From the NCBI GenBank assembly GCA_023443225.1, contig JAEZVF010000073.1, positions 1 through 64,000 of the forward strand: DNA of 64,000 nucleotides. The letters are read 5' to 3'. This document shows, in pieces, positions 35,731-43,443 of this stretch (its first letter is position 1; every line of letters begins with the position of its first letter). A program made the position numbers and the translations under genes. This DNA is from Bacillota bacterium. Lineage in GTDB: Bacteria > Bacillota > Clostridia > Lachnospirales > Lachnospiraceae. The notes under the pieces were generated by a model. It saw nothing but the letters and a program-made list of their open reading frames with translations. It did no database searches and was not told where the DNA came from.

Positions 35731-35739
35731 ATGTATTGT

Positions 35740-36117
35740 CGTGAGCAACACTATAAGCCGAGTTCTGTATTAGATGATCATCTATCTTTGCCATATGTTG
35801 CCACATGGCTCGTCTGTCTACGACAGACCGCAACCTACCCTAAGCACGACGGGCCGCCGTATCGCTTAAATTCGGTTTTGCTTCGAGTGGGGTTTACAGC
35901 TGCCCCGTTTGTTACCAAACAGGCGGTGGTCTCTTACTCCACCTTTCCACCCTTACCATTGCTGGCGGTATATTTCTGTTGCACTAGCCTTGGAGTCGCC
36001 TCCACCGGACGTTATCCGGCACTCTGCCCTATGAAGCTCGGACTTTCCTCACCTACGACCTTTCGGTAAATGGATTTGCATCCAACTAGTAGGCGCGATC
36101 ATCTGTGCTACTCACAA
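35740..36117 (-). ncRNA. rnpB: RNase P RNA
   Basis: On the minus strand the RNA has the conserved RNase P landmarks: GAGGAAAGTCCGAGCTTCAT near its 5' part, GGTAAGGGTGGAAAGGTG and GTAAGAGACCACCGC in the middle, AAACCCCACTCG, and CAGAACTCGGCTTATAG at the 3' end. The termini pair through P1: GTGAGTAGCAC (minus strand, from 36115) with GTGTTGCTCAC (ending 35741), all positions paired if G-U is allowed. Length is about 377 nt. It is the catalytic RNA that trims the 5' ends of pre-tRNAs. A promoter and a terminator flank it. Long open frames on the opposite strand are accidental. Confidence 0.95.
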
Positions 36118-36123
36118 TATGTT

Positions 36124-36152
36124 ATTTTATCATGGAACTATTCTAATGTAAA
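36124..36152 (-). promoter_or_regulatory. rnpB promoter
   Basis: The minus strand has TTTACA (36147-36152), a 17-base spacer and TAAAAT (36124-36129). The predicted start falls at about 36117, exactly where the P1 helix begins. Confidence 0.75.
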
Positions 36153-36184
36153 TACAAGTTCATTAAGAATTCATTGTTCTTTTA

Positions 36185-36475
36185 TTAAGAATTCTTAAGA
36201 TTGGATTTTGTGTTACCTTGTGACACTTTCTTAATACGTTTCAAATTATAGATATTTGATACTGTAGTTATTACACCCGCAAAGCTTGTACTGATTCCCC
36301 AGAAACTCTTCGTAAATATCCCGATTAAGCCGAAAATTATCAATCCAAATCCGCATATTAGTCCAACGATAGACCCGATAGTTGCAACTTTTCTTGAAGG
36401 ATATATTCCACTAGCTGCTGCCTTTGACATTTCTAAAATTTTTCGATTATGCTCTTTAACATTAAAATTATACAT
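36185..36475 (-). CDS. small two-helix membrane protein co-transcribed with the TetR gene
   Basis: The 96-residue protein has a polar N-terminus, a small-residue segment (SKAAASGIYPSRK), two transmembrane helices (about 30-52 and 56-75) and a basic tail. AGGAGAA precedes the ATG. It starts 11 bases after the TetR stop and so is in the same operon. I do not recognise the family; a role in whatever the regulator controls is inferred from position only. Confidence 0.65.
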   Translation of the reverse strand: MYNFNVKEHNRKILEMSKAAASGIYPSRKVATIGSIVGLICGFGLIIFGLIGIFTKSFWGISTSFAGVITTVSNIYNLKRIKKVSQGNTKSNLKNS

Positions 36476-36486
36476 ACTTGTTTCTC

Positions 36487-37068
36487 CTATTCAAATATTT
36501 TGTCAATAAGATTATCTATCATAAAATCAAAAACTTCAAAGTGATTATAATTGATTTGTTCTTTGTGTGATATTATTGATAACAGTGCAGAAAATATGGA
36601 CAAAGCCTTTTCTTCCTCTACTTTTAATTTCAAAAATGGTTTATTCAGCATAATTTTTGCTCCGTCATAGCTTTCAGAGGATATAATTTGCTGTTCTTCT
36701 TTTGTCAATTTATGAAAAAAGCTAAGAAAGTCTGCATTCGTAGTATCATATAAGAAGCTGCTCTTACTATATTCTCTATACACTTCCTTTAATGCCTCTG
36801 CAACACCATATTTACTCTGTTTTTTTGTAATAATCTGTTCTATTCTATAATACAATGTTTGTTGAATTCTCTTAATGGTTTCTATGAAAAGTAATTCTTT
36901 CGTATTATAGAATAAGTAAAAAGCGCCTTTTGATATACCGGCTTTTATACACAAATCATTAATGTTTGTTTTTTTATAACCATATTTATGCCAGCTTAAA
37001 CTACATTCATAAATTAACTTTTCATTGATATTATCACGTTCTTGATCTGTAAAGCTTTTCATAAGCAA
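36487..37068 (-). CDS. TetR-family transcriptional regulator
   Basis: The 193-residue protein has an N-terminal helix-turn-helix of TetR type (YKKTNINDLCIKAGISKGAF YLFYNTKELL, about residues 32-62) and a variable helical C-terminal ligand domain. AGAGGGAAGAGGG precedes the ATG. A near-consensus promoter and an inverted repeat overlapping the transcription start lie just upstream, which predicts negative autoregulation. It probably controls itself and the small membrane protein behind it. The ligand is unknown. Confidence 0.9.
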   Translation of the reverse strand: MLMKSFTDQERDNINEKLIYECSLSWHKYGYKKTNINDLCIKAGISKGAFYLFYNTKELLFIETIKRIQQTLYYRIEQIITKKQSKYGVAEALKEVYREYSKSSFLYDTTNADFLSFFHKLTKEEQQIISSESYDGAKIMLNKPFLKLKVEEEKALSIFSALLSIISHKEQINYNHFEVFDFMIDNLIDKIFE

Positions 37069-37082
37069 CCCTCTTCCCTCTC

Positions 37083-37112
37083 ATGTGACCCTAAATATTT
37101 TTATGGTCACAT
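37083..37112. promoter_or_regulatory. probable TetR operator
   Basis: ATGTGACC (37083-37090) and GGTCACAT (37105-37112) form a perfect 8-bp inverted repeat with a 14-bp centre. It covers the predicted transcription start and lies 14 bases before the regulator's start codon. Confidence 0.65.
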
Positions 37113-37115
37113 ACT

Positions 37116-37144
37116 ATTATATGTTCTTGTTAGATTATTGTCAA
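37116..37144 (-). promoter_or_regulatory. promoter of the TetR operon
   Basis: The minus strand has consensus TTGACA (37139-37144), a 17-base spacer and consensus TATAAT (37116-37121). Full consensus with the operator just downstream. Confidence 0.85.
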
Positions 37145-37333
37145 CAACAAAATACCCAAACTTAAAAAATACTCAAATTTGATAAATTTACTTTTGTAAA
37201 AAATACAGTAACTTTATCAGTTTTGAGTATCTGTGTTGACCTTTTCTTTATACACTTTTAAGCTATTACTGGATTTGACGCATAATGACCTAAGCCCTTA
37301 CTAAAATTGAAAAGCTTTTTTAGAATATTGTAT

Positions 37334-37933
37334 TTAATCAAGAAACCTCGGGTATGCTTTTACTATCTTAATCTTCTTTGTCTTACCATTTGCATTCTCA
37401 TAAGAACATTGATAATACTTTTTCTTTTCGCTGATGACTGATAATCGGTATAATGGTGTAATCTTAGCCTCTCCACCAGTGAAAGCATTCCAATACTTTT
37501 TCCCTGCTTTCGTTCCTTTTACATAGTCAATCAATACTTCTTCCGATTTTGCCTTTTGTTGTGTACGCTGAGCACTTTTTATATTGGAAACGGTAGCATA
37601 GACATCTGTGACTACGCCAAATCCGGACTTGTGTTTCATAAACAGCTGTACTAACCACGTTACGCTATCTTCATCCACAACATACCCCGTTTGTGTTGCG
37701 GCATAATACAATTGTCCTTCTTTCACCGTATATACTATCGTGACAGCAAACGCTGCTACCCACAGAATCACTAACTCCATCGGATAAGCCCCTTCATCAA
37801 AAACAAATAAACTAATAGTAAATCCGGCACTTATTACAATAATAGAAAGAAAGCAAATTAAAAATAACTTCCCATAACTTGATCTTGCTCCATTACTTTT
37901 CGCATGTTCCACATCATATAAATATGTTCTCAT
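37334..37933 (-). CDS. uncharacterised two-helix membrane protein
   Basis: The 199-residue protein has a short cytoplasmic N-terminus, two adjacent transmembrane helices (about 24-46 and 51-70) and a basic cytoplasmic C-terminal domain of about 125 residues rich in Lys and Tyr (KGTKAGKKYWNAFTGG, YQCSYENANGKTKKIKI). GGAGAAAAG precedes the ATG. It stands alone on the minus strand between the TetR promoter and a broken lipoprotein gene. I do not recognise the family and propose no function. Confidence 0.7.
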   Translation of the reverse strand: MRTYLYDVEHAKSNGARSSYGKLFLICFLSIIVISAGFTISLFVFDEGAYPMELVILWVAAFAVTIVYTVKEGQLYYAATQTGYVVDEDSVTWLVQLFMKHKSGFGVVTDVYATVSNIKSAQRTQQKAKSEEVLIDYVKGTKAGKKYWNAFTGGEAKITPLYRLSVISEKKKYYQCSYENANGKTKKIKIVKAYPRFLD

Positions 37934-38106
37934 ATAACTTTTCTCCAGTCTTGTAAAAAAATCTTTTCATAATTCTTATGTTAAGCGTGAGACGGGATCC
38001 GAATTCTATCCCCTCAAAAAAAACTTATAGAAAGGGACTTTCCAGCACATCCAATTTTTAAGTACTCAATTGCGTACTCACCAAATCTAAATAATATTCT
38101 CTATTA

Positions 38107-38608
38107 CTATCCTACTGATGCGGGCTCATTTTGCTTTAAATCATAAAATTCTTTTTTTGTAATATTATATTTGAAATTTCCGCTTTGTAAATTTCCTTTT
38201 TTATCATACACTTGATAGCTTATCTGTATTGAATTATCATCAATAATCTTATCACAAGAAAATTTAAGAACATCATTTTCATTAATCTCGTACTTCATTT
38301 TGTTATTATTATCTTGATAAGCAACATTAACATCAGCAAAACTAAATGGTTCATAATATAATAACTCTCCATCCTTTGTATCCAACAACAAAAATTCAAC
38401 CCACTTTCTTCCATAATACGTTATAATGGCTCTGGACATTTCAGAATCGAGAGAAATACCATCATAATATCCAACAATATCATCTATCGTATTTAAAGTT
38501 ACACCCGTATAAATTATAGTTATGTCTTCTATTAGAAATTGATTTCCCTCTTTATTTGTATCTCAATCCCAATAAACATAATACTACAAAGTAAATTCTT
38601 TTTTTCAT
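38107..38608 (-). pseudogene. frameshifted small lipoprotein gene
   Basis: A good start (GGGGAGATGCACATG, ATG at 38606-38608) opens a lipoprotein-type signal sequence, MKKRIYFVVLCLLGLRYK, that stops at 38552. In the next frame an uninterrupted reading begins around 38551 (DTNKEGNQFLIEDITIIYTG), passes through an internal ATG at 38439 and ends at 38107. Joined by a one- or two-base change, the pieces make one protein of about 165 residues in which a lipobox Cys would be expected exactly at the break. The longest surviving frame (110 codons from 38439) has no ribosome binding site of its own. Function unknown. Confidence 0.65.
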
Positions 38609-38805
38609 GTGCATCTCCCCAGAATCCCATTTTTCACTTAATTATTCAATGATGTAATACCAGTAAACTTTACAAACTATTTGTTTCCTAGATTATTATA
38701 TCATATACAATTTAATTTGCCATCATATTCCAATAACCGGTTTGCATTCAGTTATACCATATAATGTCAAATATGCTATAATACTTAAATATAGGAGATA
38801 TTTTT

Positions 38806-38868
38806 ATGATATTTTGGCAATGTCAATTTGCATTGCTTGTGGTAATGATATGTAATCTACTAAAATAA
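38806..38868 (+). CDS. 20-residue hydrophobic peptide upstream of the XRE regulator
   Basis: ATAGGAGATATTTTT places a good ribosome binding site about seven bases before ATG 38806. The peptide is MIFWQCQFALLVVMICNLLK, strongly hydrophobic with two Cys. It ends 27 bases before the start of the membrane-anchored XRE regulator, on the same strand, below a TATAAT at 38777-38782. It could be a leader or signalling peptide, or a chance frame. Confidence 0.4.
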   Translation: MIFWQCQFALLVVMICNLLK

Positions 38869-38895
38869 AATAGAAATTAGAAGGAGGTCTTTGCA

Positions 38896-39354
38896 ATGTT
38901 AAATGAAAAAATCAAATCACTTAGAAAGCAAAAAGGTATTACACAAGAAGAACTTGCTATTCGGTTAAATGTTGTCCGTCAAACCGTATCAAAATGGGAA
39001 AAAGGTCTATCCGTACCAGATGCCGATATGCTAATAAGAATTGCAGACATATTTGAGATTTCTGTTAGTGAACTATTGGGAGCTAATATTGAAAATGAAA
39101 TCGGTAGAAATGAAATTGCTGATCAGTTGTCTAGAATAAATGAGCAACTTGCACTTAAAAATAGGCGTGTAAAACTGGTTCTAAAAGTTATACTTGGAAT
39201 TATTATAGGAATAATTGTTCTAGATATATGCTTGGTTCTTGTTGGGATGGTCTCATTTTATAGTTTCAAAAATGACTATACTACTATATCAAGTGAATCA
39301 GAAATTATTGTTCCATCCGAGCAAGATTATGAGCAAAAATTAAAATTGGAATAA
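38896..39354 (+). CDS. membrane-anchored XRE-family regulator
   Basis: The 152-residue protein has an N-terminal helix-turn-helix of Cro/C1 type (residues about 5-60: IKSLRKQKGITQEELAIRLN and VVRQTVSKWEKGLSVPDADM), a short helical linker (65-90), one transmembrane helix (about 94-118) and a 34-residue acidic tail that would lie outside the cell. GAAGGAGGT precedes the ATG. Such single-pass regulators are common in clostridia and may sense envelope signals. Targets are unknown; the small hydrophobic peptide just upstream could be a partner. Confidence 0.9.
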   Translation: MLNEKIKSLRKQKGITQEELAIRLNVVRQTVSKWEKGLSVPDADMLIRIADIFEISVSELLGANIENEIGRNEIADQLSRINEQLALKNRRVKLVLKVILGIIIGIIVLDICLVLVGMVSFYSFKNDYTTISSESEIIVPSEQDYEQKLKLE

Positions 39355-39361
39355 ATAATTG

Positions 39362-39379
39362 AGAGTTTTTTCAAACTCT
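39362..39379 (+). terminator. short terminator after the XRE gene
   Basis: AGAGTTT (39362-39368) pairs with AAACTCT (39373-39379) across a TTTC loop and is followed by the AT-rich ATGTTATTTATCTT. A weak intrinsic terminator. Confidence 0.5.
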
Positions 39380-39440
39380 ATGTTATTTATCTTAAAAATT
39401 AACTATAAAAATGACATCACCTTTTAATTAATAAAAAGTA

Positions 39441-39469
39441 TTGACATTATTAATGCAATTAGGTGCATA
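39441..39469 (+). promoter_or_regulatory. possible promoter in front of the long inverted repeat
   Basis: Consensus TTGACA (39441-39446), a 17-base spacer, then TGCATA (39464-39469), which is a poor -10. If used, transcription would begin near 39475 and run into the inverted repeat at 39520. Confidence 0.35.
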
Positions 39470-39519
39470 TTAGAAATGAACTATCAGTAATAATTAATTC
39501 TCATAAATTATCACAAGTA

Positions 39520-39876
39520 GCTTTGCCAATAAATAATCGAGTTCCGGGAGTGGCAGATTGTGGATCAAATGTATATCTGAAAGAATCCAACGTTAAGGTT
39601 TATCACATCAATAACTCAAAAAGAATAGCATGTGAATTATTTATCCATGAGGAGACCGTTTGCCGCCATCGGCACTTAGGTTGTGACAGTTCCCTTTCTG
39701 TCACGACCTTAGTACCGCTATGAGCGGCAACCGAGTGAGAACGTGTCTCTGATGGATAATAATTCGCATGCTATTTTGATAAACCTACAATGTGATAAAC
39801 CTCAACGTCGGATTCTTTCTCTTAACACCAAAAACACAATATGCCACTCCCGGAATCATAATCTCCAAGGCAAAGC
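39520..39876. repeat. long imperfect inverted repeat forming one ~357-nt hairpin
   Basis: Paired blocks from outside inwards: 39520-39527 with 39869-39876 (8 bp); 39542-39555 with 39842-39855 (14 bp, GC-rich); 39557-39562 with 39835-39840; 39582-39608 with 39790-39816 (25 of 27); 39624-39656 with 39745-39775 (with two small bulges and single mismatches); 39678-39689 with 39698-39709 around an 8-nt apical loop (39690-39697). The arms differ by scattered substitutions, some giving G-U on the plus strand and others on the minus strand. Near the tip each arm can also fold on itself (GCCG/CGGC and CCGC/GCGG). No credible protein is encoded. It could be a structured RNA or a decayed palindromic element. 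Confidence 0.85.
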
Positions 39877-39903
39877 GTCCGTCAAACAATCATTCGTAAA
39901 GGA

Positions 39904-41580
39904 TCAAACCTTGAAATAGCTTCCTCCAATAAATTCCTTGAGAATAGAATTCATTGGTACAACTTCTCCACTTACACCAAGGAAATAATCCAGGAACTTT
40001 AGTAAACGTTTTGCTTCCACATACTCTTCACTGTTTCTATCAATGCTAAATAGGATTGGTTCCGCATATTGTTTTAGAATCGCTAATTCATAAATTAATG
40101 CCGAATTAAACATAGCGTCTACATCTTCCTGGAACGGGAAGATATTTTCTTCTTCTCCACGTCTAACAGAAGGCCACATGTTAATGGTTTTGCTTCCTGA
40201 GGACCCTCTGGTTCTAAAATCTCTTACCATTCTACGAAGCAATCTTACATCGGTAGTAGGTATTCTATTATGTTCGTCAATATTTAAAGACGTCAGAGCA
40301 CTGATATAAATCTTAAATTTGCTTTCTCTAGGCAATGAATAGGAAAGCTTATCATTCAAACCGTGAATACCTTCGATTACCAATATATCATTTGGTCCTA
40401 AGGTTTTAAAGTTACCTTTGTATTCCCTATGTCCTGTCTTAAAATTGAAAGACGGGAGTTCTACTGTTTTACCTTGCAGTAAATTGGTCATATCTTTATT
40501 AAACAATTCAATGTCAATTGCATATAAGGATTCATAATTCGGCACGCCAAATTCATCGAGAGGTGTATCATCTCTTTCAACAAAGTAGTCATCCACTGCG
40601 ATTGGATGAGGATTTAATCCATGGGTCTGCAATTGTATGGATAGACGATGAGAAAATGTAGTCTTCCCGGAGGATGACGGTCCGGCTATCATAACAAATT
40701 TTTTATCTCCTGCAAGCCTAATCTGTTCTGCCAGTTCGCCGATCTTTTTCTCCTGCAGAGCTTCCTGTATCAGAATAAGATCGTTTAGTTTTCCATGGAC
40801 AATATAGTCATTTAAAGCACCTACCGTATCAAGTCCCATGGTCTGTGCCCAGCTGTTTGTTTCTTTTAATGTATTAAATAACCGGTCTTGTGGTTTAAAC
40901 GGAGCCACAACGGCCGGATTCTTTTTATTTGGAAGCAATAAGATGATTCCGTTTTTATATAAGAAAAGATCGAAATACTTGAGCATTCCTGTACTTGGAG
41001 GCATGTATCCATAAAAATAATCTTCAAAGCCCTCCAGATTATAGATGTTTGCTTTGGATACCCGACGATACCGGAACAATTTCTCTTTATCATACATTCT
41101 ATAACGGTTGAAAAGCTCGATGGCATCATCGGTTCCGATACTCTTCTTAGATATTGGGTAATCATTTTCGATTAGGCTCGTCATTTTTTCTTTTATGGCA
41201 TTGCATTGTTTTTCGGAAATAGGAGCTGCCTTTGGATCGTTCATTTTTATAGTACAATATAGTCCGTTACCTATGGAGTATTCCACCGAAACCTTCTCAA
41301 TCTCCTCATTGCCTAGAACTCCATAAACAGCTTTTAGCATAACCAGTGTGATACCCCGTACATAAGTTTTATAACCGGCATCCTCTTTCGTGGTCACAAA
41401 TCGAATTACACTATCCTTATTTACTGGCTTTGCTAATTCCCGCAATTTATTGTTGACAAAAGCTAAAATAATATCCTCGTTATAATCCTTTTGATAGTCT
41501 CTTCCAATCTCCAATAAGTGGGTCCCTTGGGGATATTCCCTCACTTGACCATTGATTTCTAATTTAACTATACCTTGCAT
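39904..41580 (-). CDS. TGS-domain nucleoside (uridine) kinase
   Basis: The 558-residue protein joins an N-terminal ThrRS-like part (TGS-type beta domain in residues 1-65, then a region like the second additional domain of threonyl-tRNA synthetase) to a P-loop nucleoside kinase. Kinase motifs: VMIAGPSSSGKTTFSHRL (about 294-311), AVDDYFVERDDTPLDEFG, DILVIEGIHGLND. The fusion is well conserved in clostridia and thermophiles and annotated as uridine kinase or nucleoside kinase. It would phosphorylate uridine/cytidine in pyrimidine salvage; what the ThrRS-like part does is unknown. AGAGGAGGT precedes the ATG, and it starts 12 bases after trmK, so it belongs to the dgt-dnaG-rpoD-trmK unit. Confidence 0.9.
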   Translation of the reverse strand: MQGIVKLEINGQVREYPQGTHLLEIGRDYQKDYNEDIILAFVNNKLRELAKPVNKDSVIRFVTTKEDAGYKTYVRGITLVMLKAVYGVLGNEEIEKVSVEYSIGNGLYCTIKMNDPKAAPISEKQCNAIKEKMTSLIENDYPISKKSIGTDDAIELFNRYRMYDKEKLFRYRRVSKANIYNLEGFEDYFYGYMPPSTGMLKYFDLFLYKNGIILLLPNKKNPAVVAPFKPQDRLFNTLKETNSWAQTMGLDTVGALNDYIVHGKLNDLILIQEALQEKKIGELAEQIRLAGDKKFVMIAGPSSSGKTTFSHRLSIQLQTHGLNPHPIAVDDYFVERDDTPLDEFGVPNYESLYAIDIELFNKDMTNLLQGKTVELPSFNFKTGHREYKGNFKTLGPNDILVIEGIHGLNDKLSYSLPRESKFKIYISALTSLNIDEHNRIPTTDVRLLRRMVRDFRTRGSSGSKTINMWPSVRRGEEENIFPFQEDVDAMFNSALIYELAILKQYAEPILFSIDRNSEEYVEAKRLLKFLDYFLGVSGEVVPMNSILKEFIGGSYFKV

Positions 41581-41592
41581 GTCTACCTCCTC

Positions 41593-42291
41593 TTAATCCT
41601 TGTAATATGCAAAACCCTCTTCAATATAGTTTAATTCCTGCTTTATTTCTTTTTGGCGCTCCATCGTATGTTCTGGATTTTGTTCCAAAAGTTCCAGTAC
41701 TTGAAGACGAAGCCCCTTCTCCTTTTCTAGATATTCTTTCATAATGTGGTTTCCTTGTTCTAACAGTAATTTACCATATTGATAAAACACCTCGCGTTCA
41801 TACTGCTCCCTTTTGTCGCCAGGGATTGCTTCTATTATAACATAATATTTACCATCTTCTTTTAACATCTTCTCATTTCTTATATCAAAACCGATTTGAT
41901 GGATATATTTTCTTACCAAACATAGTTCTGATTGAGGCTGTAAAACCAGCTCCTTGCTTTTTTCAACAGCTTCTGAGCCTTCTTCTAGTATTTTCATAGT
42001 TAAGGCTCCACCCATTCCTGCAATCAGAATCGTATCTGCTTCTCCTGGTTTTATTTTGTGCAGGCCATCCGAGAGTTTAACATCAATCTTACTATCATAT
42101 CCCCTTTGGGCTATATTTTTCTTAGCCCTCTCTAAAGGGCCTTTATTTACATCCATTGCAATAACAAACGGCGATATGTTGTTCTCTATTAAGTATATCG
42201 ATATGTAGGCATGGTCGCATCCCACGTCTGCCACCCTATGCCCTGCGGTGACCGATTCTGCCACGGCCTTTAATCGTTGTGATATCAGCAT
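41593..42291 (-). CDS. trmK: tRNA (adenine22-N1)-methyltransferase
   Basis: The 232-residue protein is a SAM-dependent methyltransferase with the TrmK signature: LKAVAESVTAGHRVADVGCDHAYISIYL at the start (SAM motif I within ADVGCD), AMDVNKGPLERAKKNI and the catalytic-loop segment ILIAGMGGALTMKILE. TrmK methylates A22 in the D-loop of tRNAs, and Firmicutes commonly carry it directly behind rpoD, as here (gap 21 bases). AAAGGAG precedes the ATG. A helical C-terminal extension (about 165-225) matches the family. Confidence 0.95.
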   Translation of the reverse strand: MLISQRLKAVAESVTAGHRVADVGCDHAYISIYLIENNISPFVIAMDVNKGPLERAKKNIAQRGYDSKIDVKLSDGLHKIKPGEADTILIAGMGGALTMKILEEGSEAVEKSKELVLQPQSELCLVRKYIHQIGFDIRNEKMLKEDGKYYVIIEAIPGDKREQYEREVFYQYGKLLLEQGNHIMKEYLEKEKGLRLQVLELLEQNPEHTMERQKEIKQELNYIEEGFAYYKD

Positions 42292-42312
42292 GATAACTCC
42301 TTTATTACTTTT

Positions 42313-43401
42313 TTACTCTAAATAATCTTTTAATTTACGGCTACGGCTCGGATGTCTTAATTTACGCAGAGCCTTTGCTTCAATCTGACGTATCCGTTCG
42401 CGGGTTACATTAAATTCTTTACCAACCTCTTCTAACGTGCGTGAACGCCCATCATCTAAACCGAAACGCAAACGTAATACCTTTTGTTCTCTGTCCGTTA
42501 AAGTGCCCAAAACATCGATTAATTGTTCTTTTAACAATGTAAAGGCCGCAGCTTCAGCCGGAATCGGTACATTATCATCCTGAATAAAATCACCCAAGTG
42601 GCTGTCTTCTTCTTCTCCAATAGGTGTCTCTAAGGAAACAGGTTCCTGGGATATCTTTTGAATCTCCCTGACTCGCTCTACCGGAATATCCATTTGGGCT
42701 GCAACTTCTTCCGGAGAGGGTTCTCTACCCAATTCCTGAAGTAATTGCCTTTGTACACGGATTAATTTATTGATGGTCTCAACCATATGAACAGGAATAC
42801 GAATGGTTCTTGCTTGATCCGCAATCGCCCTGGTAATTGCCTGTCGTATCCACCAAGTTGCATAGGTACTGAATTTGAATCCCTTGGTATAATCGAATTT
42901 CTCCACAGCCTTTATAAGACCTAAATTACCTTCCTGAATTAAATCTAAAAACATCATTCCTCTTCCGACATAACGTTTTGCGATACTCACAACCAGACGT
43001 AGGTTTGCCTCTGCCAATTGCTTCTTAGCCTCTACATCTCCATCATTCATTCTTCTTGCCAGTTCTATTTCTTCATCTGAACTGAGCAAAGAAACCTTAC
43101 CAATTTCCTTTAGATAAATTCTAACAGGGTCTTCAATATTAATTCCTTCAGGAACGGACAATTCGATTTCTTCCAGATCTGCTTCTTCCTCTAAAATGAC
43201 ATCTTCTTCCTCAGTCATCCTAAGGCAGTCAACATTATTGGCTTCGAGATATTCATATATTTTGTCGATCATAGTAGGGTTGATATCAAAGTCAACGAAG
43301 AAATCATTTATTTCCTGAAATTCCAGAACATTTTTCTTTTTTCTGGCAAATGCCAGTAATTCTTTTAATTTCTCTGAAAAATTAACCATATTCTCATCCA
43401 T
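42313..43401 (-). CDS. rpoD: primary RNA polymerase sigma factor
   Basis: The 362-residue protein is the housekeeping sigma-70/SigA. Seen: a short acidic region 1.1-like start; region 1.2 (PVRIYLKEIGKVSLLSSDEE); region 2 with LIQEGNLGLIKAVEKFDY and FSTYATWWIRQAITRAI, which melts the -10 element; region 3 (TINKLIRVQRQL); and region 4 with LRLRFGLDDGRSRTLEEVGK and the helix-turn-helix VTRERIRQIEAKALRKLRHP for the -35 element. It matches the many TTGACA/TATAAT promoters in this window. GTAGGAGGA precedes the ATG. It follows dnaG by 42 bases in the classic macromolecular-synthesis arrangement. Confidence 0.97.
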   Translation of the reverse strand: MDENMVNFSEKLKELLAFARKKKNVLEFQEINDFFVDFDINPTMIDKIYEYLEANNVDCLRMTEEEDVILEEEADLEEIELSVPEGINIEDPVRIYLKEIGKVSLLSSDEEIELARRMNDGDVEAKKQLAEANLRLVVSIAKRYVGRGMMFLDLIQEGNLGLIKAVEKFDYTKGFKFSTYATWWIRQAITRAIADQARTIRIPVHMVETINKLIRVQRQLLQELGREPSPEEVAAQMDIPVERVREIQKISQEPVSLETPIGEEEDSHLGDFIQDDNVPIPAEAAAFTLLKEQLIDVLGTLTDREQKVLRLRFGLDDGRSRTLEEVGKEFNVTRERIRQIEAKALRKLRHPSRSRKLKDYLE

Positions 43402-43443
43402 TATTTATTCTTCCTCCTACTATATTCGTATATTTTAACCAAC

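Noticed and set aside
35683..36069. A 128-codon plus-strand open frame
   Set aside because: It is the complement of RNase P RNA, whose conserved segments and termini are clear.
39463..39723. An 86-codon plus-strand frame within the long inverted repeat
   Set aside because: No ribosome binding site, composition unlike a protein, and the frame runs through both arms and the tip of the hairpin.
39520..39876. Retron-type msr/msd RNA as an explanation of the long hairpin
   Set aside because: No reverse transcriptase gene is nearby and the flanking genes are a regulator and a nucleoside kinase.
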